DNA of 64,000 bases from Malus domestica (Eukaryota > Streptophyta > Magnoliopsida > Rosales > Rosaceae): contig NC_091665.1 in the NCBI RefSeq assembly GCF_042453785.1, positions 26,956,501 through 27,020,500 on the forward strand, written 5' to 3'. Below the pieces are notes generated by a model. That model had not been told where the DNA came from. It saw nothing but the letters and a program-made list of their open reading frames with translations, and searched no databases. The position numbers and the translations under genes were made by a program. Below, one piece after another: positions 12,480-24,470 of this stretch (position 1 is the first letter of the stretch; every line of letters begins with the position of its first letter).

Positions 12480-13715
12480 TCATGAAATTTTTTTTTCCTA
12501 GAATATTCTTGGAATGTTCCCTTGTTGACCTTTGTTGACTTTTCAGAAATTTAACCGGGACCCTTGTTAGGGTAATTCGACGTCCTGAATTTGTTTCTGA
12601 CGTCTGTTTTCCCAAATTCAATTGTTATAATAGAGTTTTATTAATTGGACTCTTTATGTGCATAGGTGCAATTAATAGTGGCGTTTCCATTATTCCTTTT
12701 GGCATGGTTTTGCACCAACGGTGTACGGTGAGTGGACCCCTTCCAAAATGCATGTTTTAATAGTAGAAATGCATACATGAAAAGCATGATTTAATGATTA
12801 CATTTTATGAAACATTTTATGAGATAACATGCTTATTAAGGCTAGTTTGAATTATTAGTATTTTTCCTATAACTCGTGTTCTTTATAGAATATCCGATGA
12901 ATGACGATATAATATTTAGAACATGTTTCAAACACATCTTTATAGTATAGATGATGGATGACTTTATACTATGAAGTTGCTTTTCAAAAATATGTATGTT
13001 AATGGTTTTGTACTTACCTAGTGGTCCCTATTCCGCTACGGGGCGAGGGATAGATTTCGTCACGGGCGAGGTTACGGTGTTGGCATAGGGGCTGAAGAAA
13101 TAATCTCTAGCTACGGGCTGAGAGACACAGGAAACTGGCAAGGGGCCTGAAGGTGATTTTCGTCTGGCAATTGGCACAGGGACGAGGAGCTGGCACGGGG
13201 CCTAGAGTGAGATTGGACATTCACTAGCGATTACTATATATACGAGATATGTTTTGAGACATTGCACGGCATGCTAGGTTTCGGAAAACCTATTTTGTTT
13301 ATCATGTTATATGTGTTTTTCATAAAACTTGGGGGTTAGTATGTTGATAACTGTTTTATTGTATCTATATCAACTTGGTCCACTCATGTTTGTTTTATGC
13401 CCCTTCAGGACTTAGAACCGAGGCATACAATCTCAGCATCAAGGCACTTCCGCATCGGCATCTATGTGTCCTCTCGGTGTAGGACCCATTCTTTTATTCA
13501 TTCAATTTTATATTATTTCTTTTAGCATTCTAGTTTGTTGTATTCTCTAAACACATTCCTCATTTGCAAATTAATTATATTTAAATTTCTTTTATCTTAT
13601 TCATATTTTAGTTCTCATGCATTCAATAAATGGCTTTTGTCACCCTCGGGTGTCAGCCAGTACGTGCCTATCCTGATGTTCGGGGAATATCAAGATCGGG
13701 GCATGTCAGGTTGTG
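12480..13715 (+). mobile_element. Gypsy-type LTR fragment (fossil)
   Basis: The segment has a GTTGACC/GTTGACTTT-rich start (about 12.52 kb), a promoter-like middle, repeated ACGGGGC/GGCACGGGGCC motifs (about 13.03-13.21 kb), then GGTCCACTCATGTTTG and a CCCCTTCAGG segment (about 13.38-13.42 kb). It ends in GGGGAATATCAAGATCGGGG-like sequence near 13.7 kb. That order matches the second half of a Tekay/Del-like Gypsy LTR common in Rosaceae. Orientation is opposite to the piece at 1-1020. Truncated. No coding region attached. Confidence 0.45.
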
Positions 13716-14021
13716 GCAGTATTAGGGCTAATTTTGATGTGGGGTTGAATTAATTTGAAATTTGAGGAGTTGGTGATTCGAGGTTGAGAGCTTCGAAGTG
13801 AGGGAGAAAAAGTAGAGTTGAGGGGGAAAGAGGAAGGATAAGAGATTTTGGCCGTTGGATTTCTATCAATGGATGAGATCCATCGGTCCAAAGGATCTCA
13901 CAAAATTTATCCGAAGAGGATCTAAGTTCGTATTTATAATAGCTTAAGCCGATATAACATTAATAGAGAGAGAATGATATAATATGTCATTGATATATGG
14001 CTTAATAGAATTTTTATTGAC
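13716..14021. other. Spacer, no gene seen
   Basis: A purine-rich stretch (13.75-13.85 kb) followed by AT-rich DNA. No coding or RNA signal recognised. Confidence 0.4.
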
Positions 14022-14039
14022 TTTTGGCTAAATTACCTT

Positions 14040-14199
14040 TTTTTTTTTTTTTTTTTGGAGAACCTCGGCGGTACGAGGGAATTTTATTGACAAGAAAAAA
14101 GAAGTTACACCTAAACAGGGGGGGACATAAACCTAACCCCTCATAGAACAAGAGAAAAGAAATACAAGAGAAGGGGGGACATGCACCTTACCCCTTTTG
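14040..14199 (-). mobile_element. 5'-truncated LINE with 18-bp target duplication
   Basis: Read on the minus strand, a short 3' end containing TCAATAAAATTCCCTCG and CCGCCGAGGTTCTCC is followed by a poly(A) tail (T-run at about 14038-14057 on the plus strand). A perfect 18-bp duplication TTTTGGCTAAATTACCTT flanks it at 14022-14039 and 14200-14217. Tail plus long target duplication is the signature of target-primed reverse transcription by a LINE. Only about 160 bp remain, so there is no coding capacity. Confidence 0.85.
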
Positions 14200-14300
14200 T
14201 TTTGGCTAAATTACCTTAAAATTTAATGCCTTCAATATGAAAAGTGGGCATCCAATTCAATAATGCATTGCTATGTAGACAAAGTCTTACACATAAATGT

Positions 14301-14454
14301 TATTAAAAATAAAAACTAATGAAAAATCCAAAAAAAAAATATTTTTAATGAAAAATGACAAATAAAGGTGTAGTGAATAGTACCAGGGAAAGGTAAAAAT
14401 GTGGTTTTTCGTTAAAAATGAACAGTACTATGAGTGTTTCGTTAAAACTCCCTT
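14301..14454. mobile_element. MITE, family A (copy 1)
   Basis: Contains GGTAAAAATGTGGTTTTTCG, AACAGTACT and a terminal GTTAAAACTCCC. The same sequence, in the opposite orientation, lies at about 38.09-38.21 kb. This is a short non-coding family that I recall as very common in Rosaceae. The left boundary is uncertain. Confidence 0.6.
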
Positions 14455-14462
14455 ATTAAAAA

Positions 14463-14632
14463 GGATAATGCTAGGAAGATCAAATTTTTTAAACCAAATT
14501 TACAAACCAATGATGTGGTTGTTGATGATTGAATATTATTTAAGCGTTGATTAACGTGCTTATTTCATATTGCTAACACATCGTTTAGTTTGTAAATTTA
14601 GTTTAAAAGTTTGATCTCTCTAACATTATTCT
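14463..14632. mobile_element. MITE with about 50-bp terminal inverted repeats
   Basis: The left end (GGATAATGCTAGGAAGATCA, continuing through a TTTAAACCAAATTTACAAAC-like stretch) is mirrored by the reverse complement of the right end (AGAATAATGTTAGAGAGATC and on). An 8-bp duplication ATTAAAAA occurs at 14455-14462 and 14633-14640, though its A-rich content makes chance possible. 170 bp, no ORF. Its left flank abuts MITE family A. Confidence 0.7.
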
Positions 14633-16287
14633 ATTAAAAAAAATCCAACTATTGATTGCTGCATGATGTGATATATAAAAAAATAATCTCTAGCATATTT
14701 TTATTACTACATATAGCTTACCAAAGGGAAAAATGTAAAACAAATAGTCATTTACTCATCAACTTGTCTCAAATTTGTGTGGTATTTGATTGTCTCCGGG
14801 GCCTACTTCAGCTTTCTCTCTATATATCTTTCTCTCTATGTATCTTTCTCCACCCCATGTAGTTTGTATTTAATCTAGTTTCTAATTACATTCCACTTGA
14901 GCTCACACGTTCGTAACGACAAGTACTATCCAAATATGCCAAGATATGGGGAAAACACGAAAGGATCTAAAACATCCACTTAAAGCTCCGCATAGCCCAA
15001 CAGGGGCATTTTCGTCCTTTTACAAATTTCTAAAAAAAAATTATGTTGTATATACAAACACGTCGTAACTACGAGATACGAAATATAGATAGTCACATTC
15101 GGGGACGGAATTTCATACGAAGTGTATTCAACAATATATAGAGTGCTAATAAATAAAAAAACCCTTAAAAACATAAAAAGACAACAAAGAAAAAGTTGAG
15201 TAAATGGGAGTAAGAGATCAAACTGAGCGGTTCACTTACCTTCTTGGTTATCTTATGGGAAAAATCTTCTTGGTTCTCTTCTAGAGAAAATTATCATATA
15301 TAATCTTAGCTCCTTTATTGAAGCCTAGAAAATTCTGCCTTCCAGTAGACGACTACAGAGAGCGTGCGAAGAGATTGAATCATTTTGCGTCAATAACTCT
15401 TAAGATGTGTTACGTTAATTGTTTCCTCTAATCTGCAAAGAGCCTGAAATCTGAAATTCCAGTAATTGTGCACATTTACAGATGTTCATAACAATTGAAC
15501 AACTACAAATAAAACCATAAGCAAATAAAACATTTATTGGAATTCAGTCGAAATCATCAGAAGATCAAAATTATGCAAAAGAAACGAGCAGTTTTGGCAT
15601 TGAAATTGAAGTACCTGTTGTGGCATAACTGCCCCAGCAAAATGAATTCTAAGAAGCACAAAAAACAGACGATGTGAGTGAGGGGTCTGTGCGTTGGAGT
15701 TGGTTTCTCCCTTTTGTATGAACAGTGGGGACTGAGTAACCCGTAGTGGCGCTCTAATCATGTGGTAGGTTGCGGTTTCTATCGTGCAAACTCTGCAACC
15801 GTACAGTTGCTTGTGGGGAGTCGCTGGTTTTAGAGTGGTTTCAATCTGGAGTGCTTCTCTATATTTTTTTTTTTTTTTTTTTTTGGAAAGAAAGAATGTG
15901 ATCAGCATTTGTGGGTTAAGTAATCAAAGGGTCAGAATTAATCTAAAAGTATTGGTGCCTTTCATCTGAATCTTGTAACCTCTCATTCTTGATGTGCATA
16001 TACATTGCTCGCAATTTATTTTGTGTGATAGAAAAGGCAATAAGATTAAAAAGAATGACCACGAGTACAATCCGTTTGAATACAATCAAATAGAAGAGCT
16101 CTATGAGCTGAACTCGGAATAGAATCATATCTAAATATTCTATTTTCCGAATTACGATTTTAACACTTTTATTTGTGTATTACGAATATAAGTTAAACCT
16201 TTTATATTGGGATAGTTTTGTGCTGTTTTTTTTGTGAAGTGAGCATTTTTGGCATCCAAGAAAGCTTCACCATTTTTATGCTCTCAC
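14633..16287. other. Spacer upstream of first CSLD gene
   Basis: No supported gene. Short ORFs, the longest a 124-codon minus-strand frame at 15534-15908 that includes a translated poly(T) tract, have no recognisable domain. A 22-bp T-run near 15860-15883 might mark an old retroposon end. The distal part is expected to include the promoter of the gene starting at 16702. Confidence 0.5.
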
Positions 16288-16299
16288 TATATATATATA
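16288..16299 (+). promoter_or_regulatory. Candidate TATA box, first CSLD gene
   Basis: The run TATATATATA lies about 400 bp upstream of the CSLD start codon and just upstream of the block (from about 16.31 kb) that is shared with the second CSLD gene. Position and AT-richness suggest a TATA element, but the leader length is unknown and the run may be a simple repeat. Confidence 0.3.
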
Positions 16300-16407
16300 G
16301 ATATAGATAATATAAGACCTCAGCTGCTAGCTCTCTCCTTTTCCCTCCACAAACACACTCCTCAAAACTCGTAACGCAATTCTCTAAAAACGGCATATCA
16401 GCAAAGA

Positions 16408-16411
<4 letters not shown>

Positions 16412-16440
<29 letters not shown>
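16412..16440. repeat. (TC)n microsatellite in CSLD leader
   Basis: An uninterrupted 29-bp TC tract lies in the presumed 5' UTR. The homologous site in the second CSLD gene (about 25200-25214) has a much shorter tract followed by a 40-bp segment absent here. CT-rich leaders are common near plant transcription starts. Confidence 0.9.
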
Positions 16441-16441
<1 letters not shown>

Positions 16442-16456
16442 AACACCCCCCATCTC

Positions 16457-16489
16457 ATGAAACATTCGACCACAACCTTCTTCCTGTAG
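16457..16489 (+). other. Upstream ORF 1, first CSLD leader (10 codons)
   Basis: ATG at 16457 with a stop at 16487-16489, encoding MKHSTTTFFL. The homologous position in the second CSLD gene (25268-25306) also carries an ATG opening a 12-codon ORF, MRHSITAFFVYQ. It would reduce main-ORF translation if the leader includes it. The transcript start is inferred, not seen. Confidence 0.45.
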
Positions 16490-16499
16490 CAATAAAACA

Positions 16500-16586
16500 A
16501 TGTCTCTTCCCATTTCATCCAATTCTTTGGGCACACTTCAGCCTTTCCCAATTCAACAGAGTAACATTACATTACTATTTTCTTAA
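16500..16586 (+). other. Upstream ORF 2, first CSLD leader (28 codons)
   Basis: ATG at 16500, stop at 16584-16586. Its partner at 25309-25395 has exactly the same length. The shared core SSLGTL/PFPI is visible in both, and 19 of 28 residues match. Nucleotide identity is about 83 percent (15 of 87 differ), and many changes alter residues, so the peptide itself may not be under selection. It ends 115 bp before the main start codon. Confidence 0.45.
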
Positions 16587-16701
16587 GAAACCATTTCATT
16601 TCGCTACATTGAATACAACGTTGATCGAAAATTGTAAAAAGGGATCGAAGAATTTGGTAATCGAAAAGAACAGGAACTAGAGAGATTGGTATAGCTAGAC
16701 A

Positions 16702-19700
16702 ATGTCAACTTCCCAGAATGGAGAGCCGTCAAAGAAGGCGATAAAAACCCCAGGTGGTTCTGGTAGCTCTCAAGACAAAGCTAATTTGAGTGGCCAAACT
16801 GTTAAGTTTGCGCGAAGAACTTCAAGTGGACGGTATGTGAATCTGTCGAGAGAAGACCTTGATATGTCTGACGAATTATCCGGGGACTATATGAACTACA
16901 CAGTTCATATTCCTCCCACCCCGGATAACCAGCCCATGGACACATCCGTAGCTGTCAAGGCAGAGGAGCAATATGTTTCAAATTCCTTGTTTACCGGAGG
17001 GTTCAATAGCGTGACTCGTGCGCATCTCATGGATAAGGTGATTGATTCAGAGGTGACTCATCCTCAGATGGCTGGAGCCAAAGGCTCTGCATGCATGATG
17101 CCTTCTTGTGATGGTAAAGTGATGAAGGATGAGAGAGGAGTTGATATAACCCCTTGTGATTGCCGGTATGAGCTACGATACTCAAATTAATTACTAGTTT
17201 TATTACTATGCTAATAAGATCTTAAAATCTTCGGGTACTAAAGCGAAGCTCAGAAATCCAAAACAAATAATATCAACTAGTACTTTTGGGTAGGATTTTC
17301 AGTCACTTTTTCTCCCCCTGTACTACTCCTATTATTACAATCAAGGGAGCAGAAAACGTGAAGTGAGTGCAGAAATCGGTTCCCTTTTGGACGAGGGCTA
17401 GATTTTGCGTTGTGTAATTTTAACGAGTCTTAAACGTCTATGTTTTTTTTTTATCGTGTTCGAATTGTGTTTTGTAGGTTCAAAATCTGTAGAGATTGTT
17501 ATCTGGATGCACAGAACGACACTGGCCTTTGTCCGGGCTGCAAGGAGCAATACAAAGTAGGAGACGATTATGATGAGCCATCAGATTACAACAGTGGAAC
17601 GCTGCAATTGCCTGGTCCTGACGGAAAAAGGGATAACATGTCTGTGATGAAGAGGAACCAAACGGGAGAATTTGATCACAATAGGTGGTTGTTTGAGACC
17701 AACGGGACGTATGGCATTGGCAATGCTTTCTATCCCAAAGATGACGGGTATGGTGATGGAGGTGGTGATTGTTTTGCAGGGGGCTCGCTGGATGCAGATG
17801 ACAAGCCTTGGAAGCCCCTCAGCAGGGTATTGCCGATCCCAGCTGCCATTATCAGCCCCTACAGGTTCGTATATAAATTTTTTCGCTCAGTACATAGTTT
17901 TGTACATGTTGCATTTGTTCACGCAAACAAAAATGTGTTATGCATTAATCGTACTTTCGCAATAAAAAAAGCTTCGCGTAAGTAATAAAACAAAAGAACA
18001 ATGTTAGATGACACAAGAAGAATGTAAGATGAAGTGATTATGTGTTCATATTCTATGATTATGCAATATAATTAAGATGACTTGACGAACAATTAATATA
18101 TATTATGTGTTGATCATCGTCTTCTAGGTTACTGATCTTCGTTCGATTAATCGTGCTATGTTTGTTCCTGCATTGGAGAATAGTCAATCCAAACAACGAT
18201 GCAAGATGGCTGTGGCTCATGTCGATTATCTGCGAAATATGGTTCGCCTTCGCTTGGATTCTTGATCAGACTCCTAAGTTTTTCCCCATTAATCGTCTGA
18301 CCGATCTTGAAGTCCTCCACGACAAGTTTGACATGCCAACACCATCCAATCCAATGGGCCGGTCTGACCTCCCTGGCATTGACATCTTTGTATCCACTGC
18401 TGATCCTGACGTGGAGCCACCTCTCACCACTGCCAACACCATCCTTTCAATCCTAGCCGTTGATTACCCGGTTGAAAAGATAGCTTGCTACGTCTCTGAT
18501 GATGGAGCTGCCCTCCTCACCTTCGAGGCAATGGCGGAGGCTGCTAGTTTCGCGGACTTGTGGGTCCCCTTCTGCCGGAAGCACAACATTGAGCCGAGGA
18601 ATCCTGACAGTTACTTCGCGAGGAAAGTTGACCCAACAAAGAACAAGAGTAGTCTGGACTTTGTGAAGGATAGGAGGAAGATCAAGAGGGAGTATGATGA
18701 GTTCAAGGTGAGGATCAACGGGCTTCCCGATTCGATCAGGAGGCGGTCCGATGCTTTCCATGCCAGGGAGGAAATGAAGCAGTTGAAGCATATGAGGGAG
18801 AATGCAACTGACCCTCTGGAGCAAGTCAAAGTCACCAGGGCTACATGGATGGCTGATGGCACACACTGGCCTGGTGCTTGGGCTGTTCCTTCCCATGACC
18901 ATGCCAAAGCTGACCATTCAGCAGTTCTTCAGGTAAACATTAGCTCGTCTCGAATTTGAATAAAACTATTTGCCCGTTTACCGATCACCTCTCAAATTCT
19001 TAATCATATAGCACAGAAGTGCAAACGATTTAGTAAATTAATACAACTCTAGCTGTTTGCTTGTGCGCACTTCACTATTTGGTCATGGCTTGAAAAGTTC
19101 ATTTTGTAGTTCTTCATTCAAAAATCAACCTTAAAAAAATTCAACCTAATCGAAAATTGAATTAGATTGAATTTTTTAATAGGATACTCTCAATGATGAC
19201 CGATTATCGGTTCATATCATGGGAATATTGTGGATTGAAGTCAAATGAATAATTAGCATAATATTAGCTTACTAACTCGTTAGCGCTTGAGTGTTGTCGA
19301 TAAGCATCCGGTTAGTAAATGCGGCAGAAACAATATTACTCAAAACTTAGATGCTGCATTGTGGATAGGTGATGTTGAAGCCTCCTAGTCCTGACCCCCT
19401 ATTGGGAAGTGCCGATGATGACAAGCTCATAGATTTCACAGATGTGGATATACGCCTCCCAATGTTTGTCTACATGTCGCGAGAAAAGCGGCCAGGCTAT
19501 GATCCCAACAAGAAAGCTGGCGCCATGAATGCGCTGGTGAGAGCATCCGCCATCTTGTCGAACGGCCCTTTTATTCTCAACCTTGACTGTGATCACTACA
19601 TCAACAACTGCAAAGCTATCCGTGAAGGGATGTGCTTCATGATGGACAGAGGCGGTGAAAACATCTGCTACATTCAGTTTCCTCAAAGATTCGATGGCAT

Positions 19701-21441
19701 CGATCCCTCTGATCGCTATGCCAATCACAACACCGTGTTTTTCGATGGCACAATGCGCGCGCTTGATGGTTTGCAGGTACCTTAATCAATTCGAAGCTAA
19801 GAAAATTTCTATGGTACAAACTCATGTAACAAACGAACATTTTTTAAAGGTTCACTTTTCTATACTCGGATATGGAAATTGCGAACAGTTAGATTAGTGC
19901 GTATATGATACAAGTTCGTAACTTTGAGATTGAGTTACACACATTACATATATACAATCAGTGTGCATGAATCATGGGTTTGCAGGGTCCGCTGTATGTG
20001 GGAACCGGGACCATGTTCCGGCGTTTTGCGTTGTACGGTTTTGATCCACCAAATTCTAAGAAATTGCCAGTGAAGAAGGATGCCGTGAAACAAGGAGAGC
20101 CTTTGACACAGTCGAATACCCAACCTTTGACAGCCAATGACTTCGATCCAGATCTTGACACCAATCTACTTCCAAAGCGTTTTGGAAATTCGAAAATGCT
20201 GGCGGAATCCATACCAGTTGCTGAGTACCAAGGACGACCCCTAGCTGATCATCCTGCAGTGAAATTTGGACGGCCTCCTGGCATTCTCAGAGTTCCTCGT
20301 GATCCGCTCGATGCCACTGCTGTTGCTGAAGCTGTCTCGGCCATTTCTTGCTGGTACGTATATAATTAGCTAACAACTTGACGTGGCAGTTGATGTATCA
20401 GTTGAAATATGATGGATCAAAATAATTAAATCTAAGTACTAGCTATGCATTTGCTTCAAATTAACATTGCATGACAGGTACGAGGACAAGACCGAATGGG
20501 GAGACCATTTGGGGTGGATTTACGGGCCAGTGACAGAAGATGTGGTGACAGGGTACAAAATGCACAACCGAGGATGGCGTTCGGTGTACTGTGTTACCAA
20601 GCGTGATGCATTTCGAGGATCAGCGTCCATTAATCTCACTGATCGACTCCACCAAGTACTCCGTTGGGCAACAGGCTCTGTCGAAATTTTCTACTCTCGG
20701 AACAATGCCTTCCTCGCCTCATTGCGCCTCAAGTTCCTACAGCGTATTGCCTACATCAATCTCGGTGTCTACCCTTTCACCTCGATCTTTCTCGTCGTGT
20801 ACTGCTTCCTGCCTGCGCTCTGTCTCTTCACAGGACAGTTCATCGTGGTGAATCTCAGCATCACGTTTTTGATCTACTTGCTAATCATCACCGTATGCCT
20901 CATTGCTCTGGCCATCCTGGAGGTGAAGTGGTCAGGGATCGAGTTGGAAGAGTGGTGGCGAAACGAGCAGTTTTGGCTCATCTCCGGAACCAGCTCTCAC
21001 TTGGCTGCTGTTGTGGCAGGGCTTCTAAAAGTGATTGGAGGGATTGAAATTTACTCTACCTCGACTTCCAAGCCAGCTGGAGAGGACAACGATGATATAT
21101 ATGCTGACCTCTACCTTGTGAAGTGGACTTCCCTCATGATCCCTCCAATTGTGATTGGAATGGTGAACCTAATTGCCATTGCCGTTGCGATTTCAAGGGA
21201 GATTTATGCTCTGAATCCTGAGTGGGCGAAGCTGATCCGCGGTGTGTTCTTCAGCTTTTGGGTTTTGGCTCACTTGTATCCTTTTGCCAAGGGTTTGATG
21301 GGAAGAAGAAGGAAGACGCCTACCATTGTGTTTGTTTGGTCAGGTCTCATTGCCATTACACTTTCCTTGCTCTGGGTCGCCATTAACCCGCCAGCTCCTG
21401 GTGCTGCTGGCGTTGCAGGAGCCGGTTTCCAATTTCCGTGA
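16702..21441 (+). CDS. CSLD4: Cellulose synthase-like protein D, CSLD1/CSLD4 type (copy 1)
   Basis: Golgi/plasma-membrane family-2 glycosyltransferase that makes beta-1,4-glucan for tip-growing or dividing cells; CSLD1/CSLD4 relatives act in pollen tubes. Six coding exons: 16702-17165, 17478-17864, 18128-18932, 19369-19776, 19986-20353, 20478-21441, all with GT-AG introns, joining in frame to 1131 residues, close to Arabidopsis CSLD4 (about 1110). The N-terminus has the CSLD signature [13 protein letters not shown], then a RING-like zinc finger with eight cysteines (about 130-185). Two membrane helices lie near 284-330 and about six more after residue 890. Catalytic motifs are present: SDDG (D408/D409), DCD (625-627), TED (832) and QVLRW (870-874). 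C-terminus GFQFP. The second copy lies 4 kb downstream, with introns, leader and 3' end also similar. I see no defect. The symbol follows protein similarity; CSLD1 is the alternative. Confidence 0.93.
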
Positions 21442-22299
21442 GCTGGTCTGGCATTTTAATGACTTTGATTTTCATATCTTTGACACCACGTAAAAAGAAA
21501 AGAACACTTGGACGACGTAGCCGATCGGATTGGATTTAGAGTTTTAGGGTCAAGAAACTGTAGAAATATCAACTAGAAGGATTTACAGGTACCTTTCGAT
21601 TTAGTCCTCCGCCGTTTGAGGGAGAAGATTGTTTTGTTCTAAGATTATACTTGGTGGTAAAACTATACGATAGTTTTACGGTTAGAATTGTTGTGTTGTG
21701 TGTATATACGTGTTAGATTATTGTTAATTAATTCCGAATTCTGTCCGTTGTAACATGTATTATAAAAATGTAATTTTTATTTGTAATTAGTATAAGATTC
21801 TTATTTGAATAGGAATTTGTATAACCCAATATATGGTAATATTTTTCACAAATCAATACAATGTGTTATAAATTTATGTTGCATCACTTGTCTATGTGTT
21901 CTCTATATGTATCTCTTTCTTCTTTTATTTCAATGACTGTTTGGTGGGCTGGTTGAGATCGGTTATGACTAATAAATTGAACTTGAGTTCAATTCGTTGT
22001 TTGTTGAGTCAAAATATGAGATGGACTAAACTGGACATGATGAGTTATAAATCCACAATAGATAAATTATCTTTGTACATGAGTTACAAGTCGTCCTACA
22101 TATCTCTGTCAATCCAATTCCTAAAATCTAATCCCATCCACCTCACCGTACAGCCCTTAGAATTTTCCTATCTTCTATGTTGCATCAGCCCTTTTTCTTC
22201 TTCCTTGCTGTCCCATCGTCAACAAAAGAAAAAGGGCACACGTCCACCTTTTAGGTTTTGTCTTCTGTTGCCGTCATAATTCTATAGGCTTTTCAATTT
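21442..22299. other. CSLD copy 1 3' flank and spacer
   Basis: The first 200 bp or so match the 3' flank of the second CSLD gene (for example ACTACGTAGCC-like and CGATTTAGTCCTCCGCCGTT blocks), so the duplication extends past the stop codon. The rest is AT-rich with no gene recognised. Confidence 0.6.
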
Positions 22300-24470
22300 C
22301 TTCTCTTGCTTCTCCCCCTTTTCTTATGGCGTCATTTCGGCCCAATTATCCATCTTACCCAGTTCCCTCCTACCAGCCCCATGCCACCAGTATCTCTTCT
22401 GCCAGCCCCTGGCTCACATCCCTGCCCCAGCAGCCTGCACAGCGGTTCAAGTTCGTCCCGTTCTCTACGTGGTCCAGCTTGGTTTTACAACTGTAACACC
22501 TCTCAACACACCCAACACGCTTGCCCGCATCGCTACAGCGTGTCTGATCAGGCACCACCCTCTGTTAGTGCCCAATTTTTACGGCAACCAGATTCCATTT
22601 GGTATCTGATACTGGTGCTACTCATCACATGACGTGTCAATCGTCTTTGGTTCTTCATATGCAGCCCTATGCCGGCCCCTCTACTGTCTATTTGAGTAAT
22701 GGTGATACTATGAATATTACCCATACTAGTACCATCCCTATTTCTCTTAGTTCTTCTAATTTTAATTAGCGCAATACTTTTTATCTTCCTGACCTTCCTA
22801 AAATCTTTTGTCTATTGAGCGTTTACACAAGACAATTTAGTGCTATTTGTCTCTGTTTCTCATTTTTAATCAAATGTATGACTTACTTACTGATGTGTTA
22901 CTATTTTAGAGCCCTGTAAAGATGAGCTTTATCCTCTGTCCTTGTCCTCCACAGTTTCTACCGTCCTTCAAGCCTATGCTGCTATCTCTACCACAACTTG
23001 GCATCAACGTCTTCTAGTCTCAATCCCACTGTCAAGGTCGATAAATCCTTTTGTACGAATTGTGCCCAGCAAGTTCACTCAATTACCTTTTTATTCCAAT
23101 CATAACATTTGTGGTTCTTCCCTTTTTTATATTATTCATTCCGATATGTGGATGTCTCCGGTTACATCTGTCAGTGGTTTTCGTTGTAATGTACTTTTGA
23201 TTGACGAATTTTCCCGTTATTCTTGGATTTATCTTATGAAACAAAAATATGAGGTCTTTGATCACTTTAAAAACTTTGTTTCCATAATTCAAAACATGTT
23301 TCATGCTACTATTATGGTACTCCAAAGTGACAATGGTGCTGAATATGTCAATCAATCCTTCTTTACCTTTTGTCATGAACATGACATTGAATAACGTTGT
23401 ACTTGCAGCCACACTCCACAACAAAATGGCCTTGCCAAATGGCATTGCCACCCTTATTCGTTCCATTCTCCAGACAATCGGCTTACCTCACGCATTGTGC
23501 CTCTTACCTTATTAATATCCTTCCCACACCCATTTTAGATTGGATCACTCCTTATCGGGTTCTTTTGGTTATCTTCCCACTTATTCTCACCTTTGTGTTT
23601 TTGGTTGTCTTTGTTTTCCTCACTGTATTGTGATTTTGGTTGTCTTTGTTTTTCTCATCTTGAACCGTATGTTGCTCACGAGTTAGAGGATCGTTCTAAA
23701 CCCTGTGTCTTTCTATATTAGAGTCCTCTAATCTACTTGTGTAAAAAATGTTGATATTCGTCATTGATTGTTCTGCAACATGTCGCTATATCTCCAATGT
23801 GATTGTTGATTATTTGCTTGAAGTTTTCACCATTGTTTTTGGAATTGGTTGATTATTAATACTTAATAATGTTTACTCGATTGAATAATGAGCTTAATCG
23901 AAATTGAGTTTTTTTGTTCTTTTTGTAAGTTGTTATCTCGTTATTCTGCTTCTTAGTCTGACACTGCACCAAACTCTTTACTAAGTCAATCCAGTTTAAT
24001 CCTGAAGTTAATTCAATCCAAAATAATCAGGTGCAACAAACGCACTCTAAGCTTAATGTTGAAAAATTAACTCATGAGGAAGTAGAATTCTGTATGAAAA
24101 ATATCCTCTGTTTTCATTGAAAAGAAAAGTATTTTAAAGGTCTTTTTTGTGTAAAAGGAATTACTTTTGCTGAATGTACAAGGATTGGGAGATTATGAGC
24201 CTAGATTTCAAGCCTTGGACCCAAGGCTCCTTTCATGGAGGGGGTATGGATATGATGCCAAGTGGCATCATCCTAACAGTACATGTGTCAATTGTTTGTA
24301 ACAGATTTGGTTGAGCTATTGGGTTTGTAGTTTTATTAGTTATTACAAGGGTTTGTAGAAGAAAGGTTGGTGGTTGTAAAAGTCGTTCAGTTTAATAAAA
24401 GTTACTGTTCTTTACACTTGAGTGAAAGTGGAAGAGGGATCCTATCAGAAGCAACTTAATGAAACTATCA
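22300..24470 (+). mobile_element. Ty1/copia element remnant (fossil)
   Basis: On the plus strand there is gag-like proline-rich sequence near 22.3-22.5 kb, a protease-type D-T-G-A-T-H-H motif near 22.6 kb and an integrase core at about 23.1-23.4 kb with the usual SDNGAEY motif. A purine tract at about 24.24 kb is followed by a possible 3' LTR (about 24.25-24.47 kb) that ends in transcript-like TTTAATAAAAG sequence. Reverse transcriptase and RNase H were not found. Broken, with many breaks and large losses. It lies between the two CSLD genes, so it inserted after, or together with, the tandem duplication. Confidence 0.7.

Noticed and set aside
15534-15908. 124-codon minus-strand ORF as a gene
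   Set aside because: It includes a translated poly(T) tract (a lysine run), has no domain and no supporting promoter or homologue that I recognise.
18453-18917. Long antisense ORFs opposite CSLD exons (also 27090-27554)
   Set aside because: They are mirror frames of a strongly biased coding exon, present in both copies only because the exons are alike.
18453-18918. SDDGAALL in CSLD copy 1 as a broken catalytic motif
   Set aside because: The aspartates are kept, and SDDGAA occurs in active cellulose synthases.
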